This document shows positions 5,322 through 5,416 of a DNA stretch of 5,416 nt, piece after piece (the first letter of the stretch is position 1; the number at the start of each line of letters is the position of its first letter). The position numbers and the translations under genes are program-made. Under the pieces are notes generated by a model that worked only from the letters and a program-made list of their open reading frames with translations, was not told the DNA's origin and made no database searches. The stretch is from an uncultured Ruminococcus sp. (GTDB lineage Bacteria; Bacillota; Clostridia; Oscillospirales; Ruminococcaceae). Location: the NCBI GenBank assembly GCA_947178195.1, contig CAMWXM010000197.1:1-5416 (forward strand). The letters run 5' to 3'.

Positions 5322-5416
5322 ATGAAAACATTTAAAAACCTTAAAATGCAGCTTATGTTCCTGTCTATGGCACCGATGTTTTTTGTTGTATTTATTCTTA
5401 ATCTGCGGTGTTATGA
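5322..5416 (+). CDS. Start of a possible membrane protein gene, 3'-partial
   Basis: An ATG one base after the rloB-family stop opens a frame that stays open to the window end (31 complete codons). The peptide begins MKTFKNLKMQ: three lysines, then a hydrophobic stretch from about residue 11 to 28 (LMFLSMAP...FVVFILNL), then an Arg. This fits a signal anchor or first transmembrane helix of a membrane protein with a positive-inside start. The ribosome binding site is weak (GGTGA at 5309-5313, eight bases upstream), which suggests dependence on coupling to rloB. It could be a third member of the defence operon, an unrelated downstream membrane protein, or a short chance frame; only the start is visible. 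Confidence 0.5.
   Translation, partial: MKTFKNLKMQLMFLSMAPMFFVVFILNLRCY

Noticed and set aside
1..5416. CRISPR array, tRNA, rRNA, riboswitch or insertion sequence
   Set aside because: No spaced direct repeats, no cloverleaf or rRNA-like stretch, no recognisable riboswitch core and no transposase motif were seen on either strand.

Overview
The window looks like accessory DNA from a low-GC Gram-positive bacterium. My guess is an anaerobic gut Clostridia (Ruminococcus- or Lachnospiraceae-like). The signs are strong AGGAG-type ribosome binding sites, a TTG start behind a perfect Shine-Dalgarno, and a near-consensus sigma-A promoter. This placement is an inference; no marker gene is present. The window has three parts: two operons that diverge from a short intergenic region, and the tail of another gene that converges on the left-hand operon.

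Left part (1-1087, + strand): the C-terminal part of a helical, TPR-like protein of unknown function. Its frame is open to the window edge, so its true start probably lies outside. It ends exactly where the next, convergent gene ends, with no base between the two stop codons.

Middle part (1088-3160, - strand): a tightly coupled two-gene operon. First comes a phosphotransferase with the aminoglycoside/choline-kinase (APH) fold. Three bases later starts a GT-A (family 2-like) glycosyltransferase with an unusual C-terminal extension. Together they suggest glycosylation plus phosphorylation of one small molecule, surface glycan or peptide, but the substrate cannot be read from the sequence.

Intergenic region (3161-3377): a perfect 20-bp inverted repeat around a T7 loop. 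Its right arm contains the -35 box of the rightward promoter, and a perfect leftward -10 hexamer lies just beyond its left arm. It looks like an operator or regulatory palindrome for one or both divergent operons.

Right part (3378-5416, + strand, visibly more AT-rich): an AAA15/RloA-type ABC-like ATPase, then after two bases an RloB-family TOPRIM-like protein. This is the two-gene layout of AbiL (AbiLi/AbiLii) and RloA-RloB anti-phage modules, analogous to PARIS (AAA15 plus DUF4435). The ATPase would act as sensor or regulator and the RloB protein as a nuclease-type effector. One base after rloB a further frame opens with an apparent transmembrane N-terminus and runs off the window; it may be a third operon member. 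The defence operon is the best-supported functional unit here. The possible novelty lies in its altered TOPRIM motif, its palindromic promoter and the possible membrane partner.
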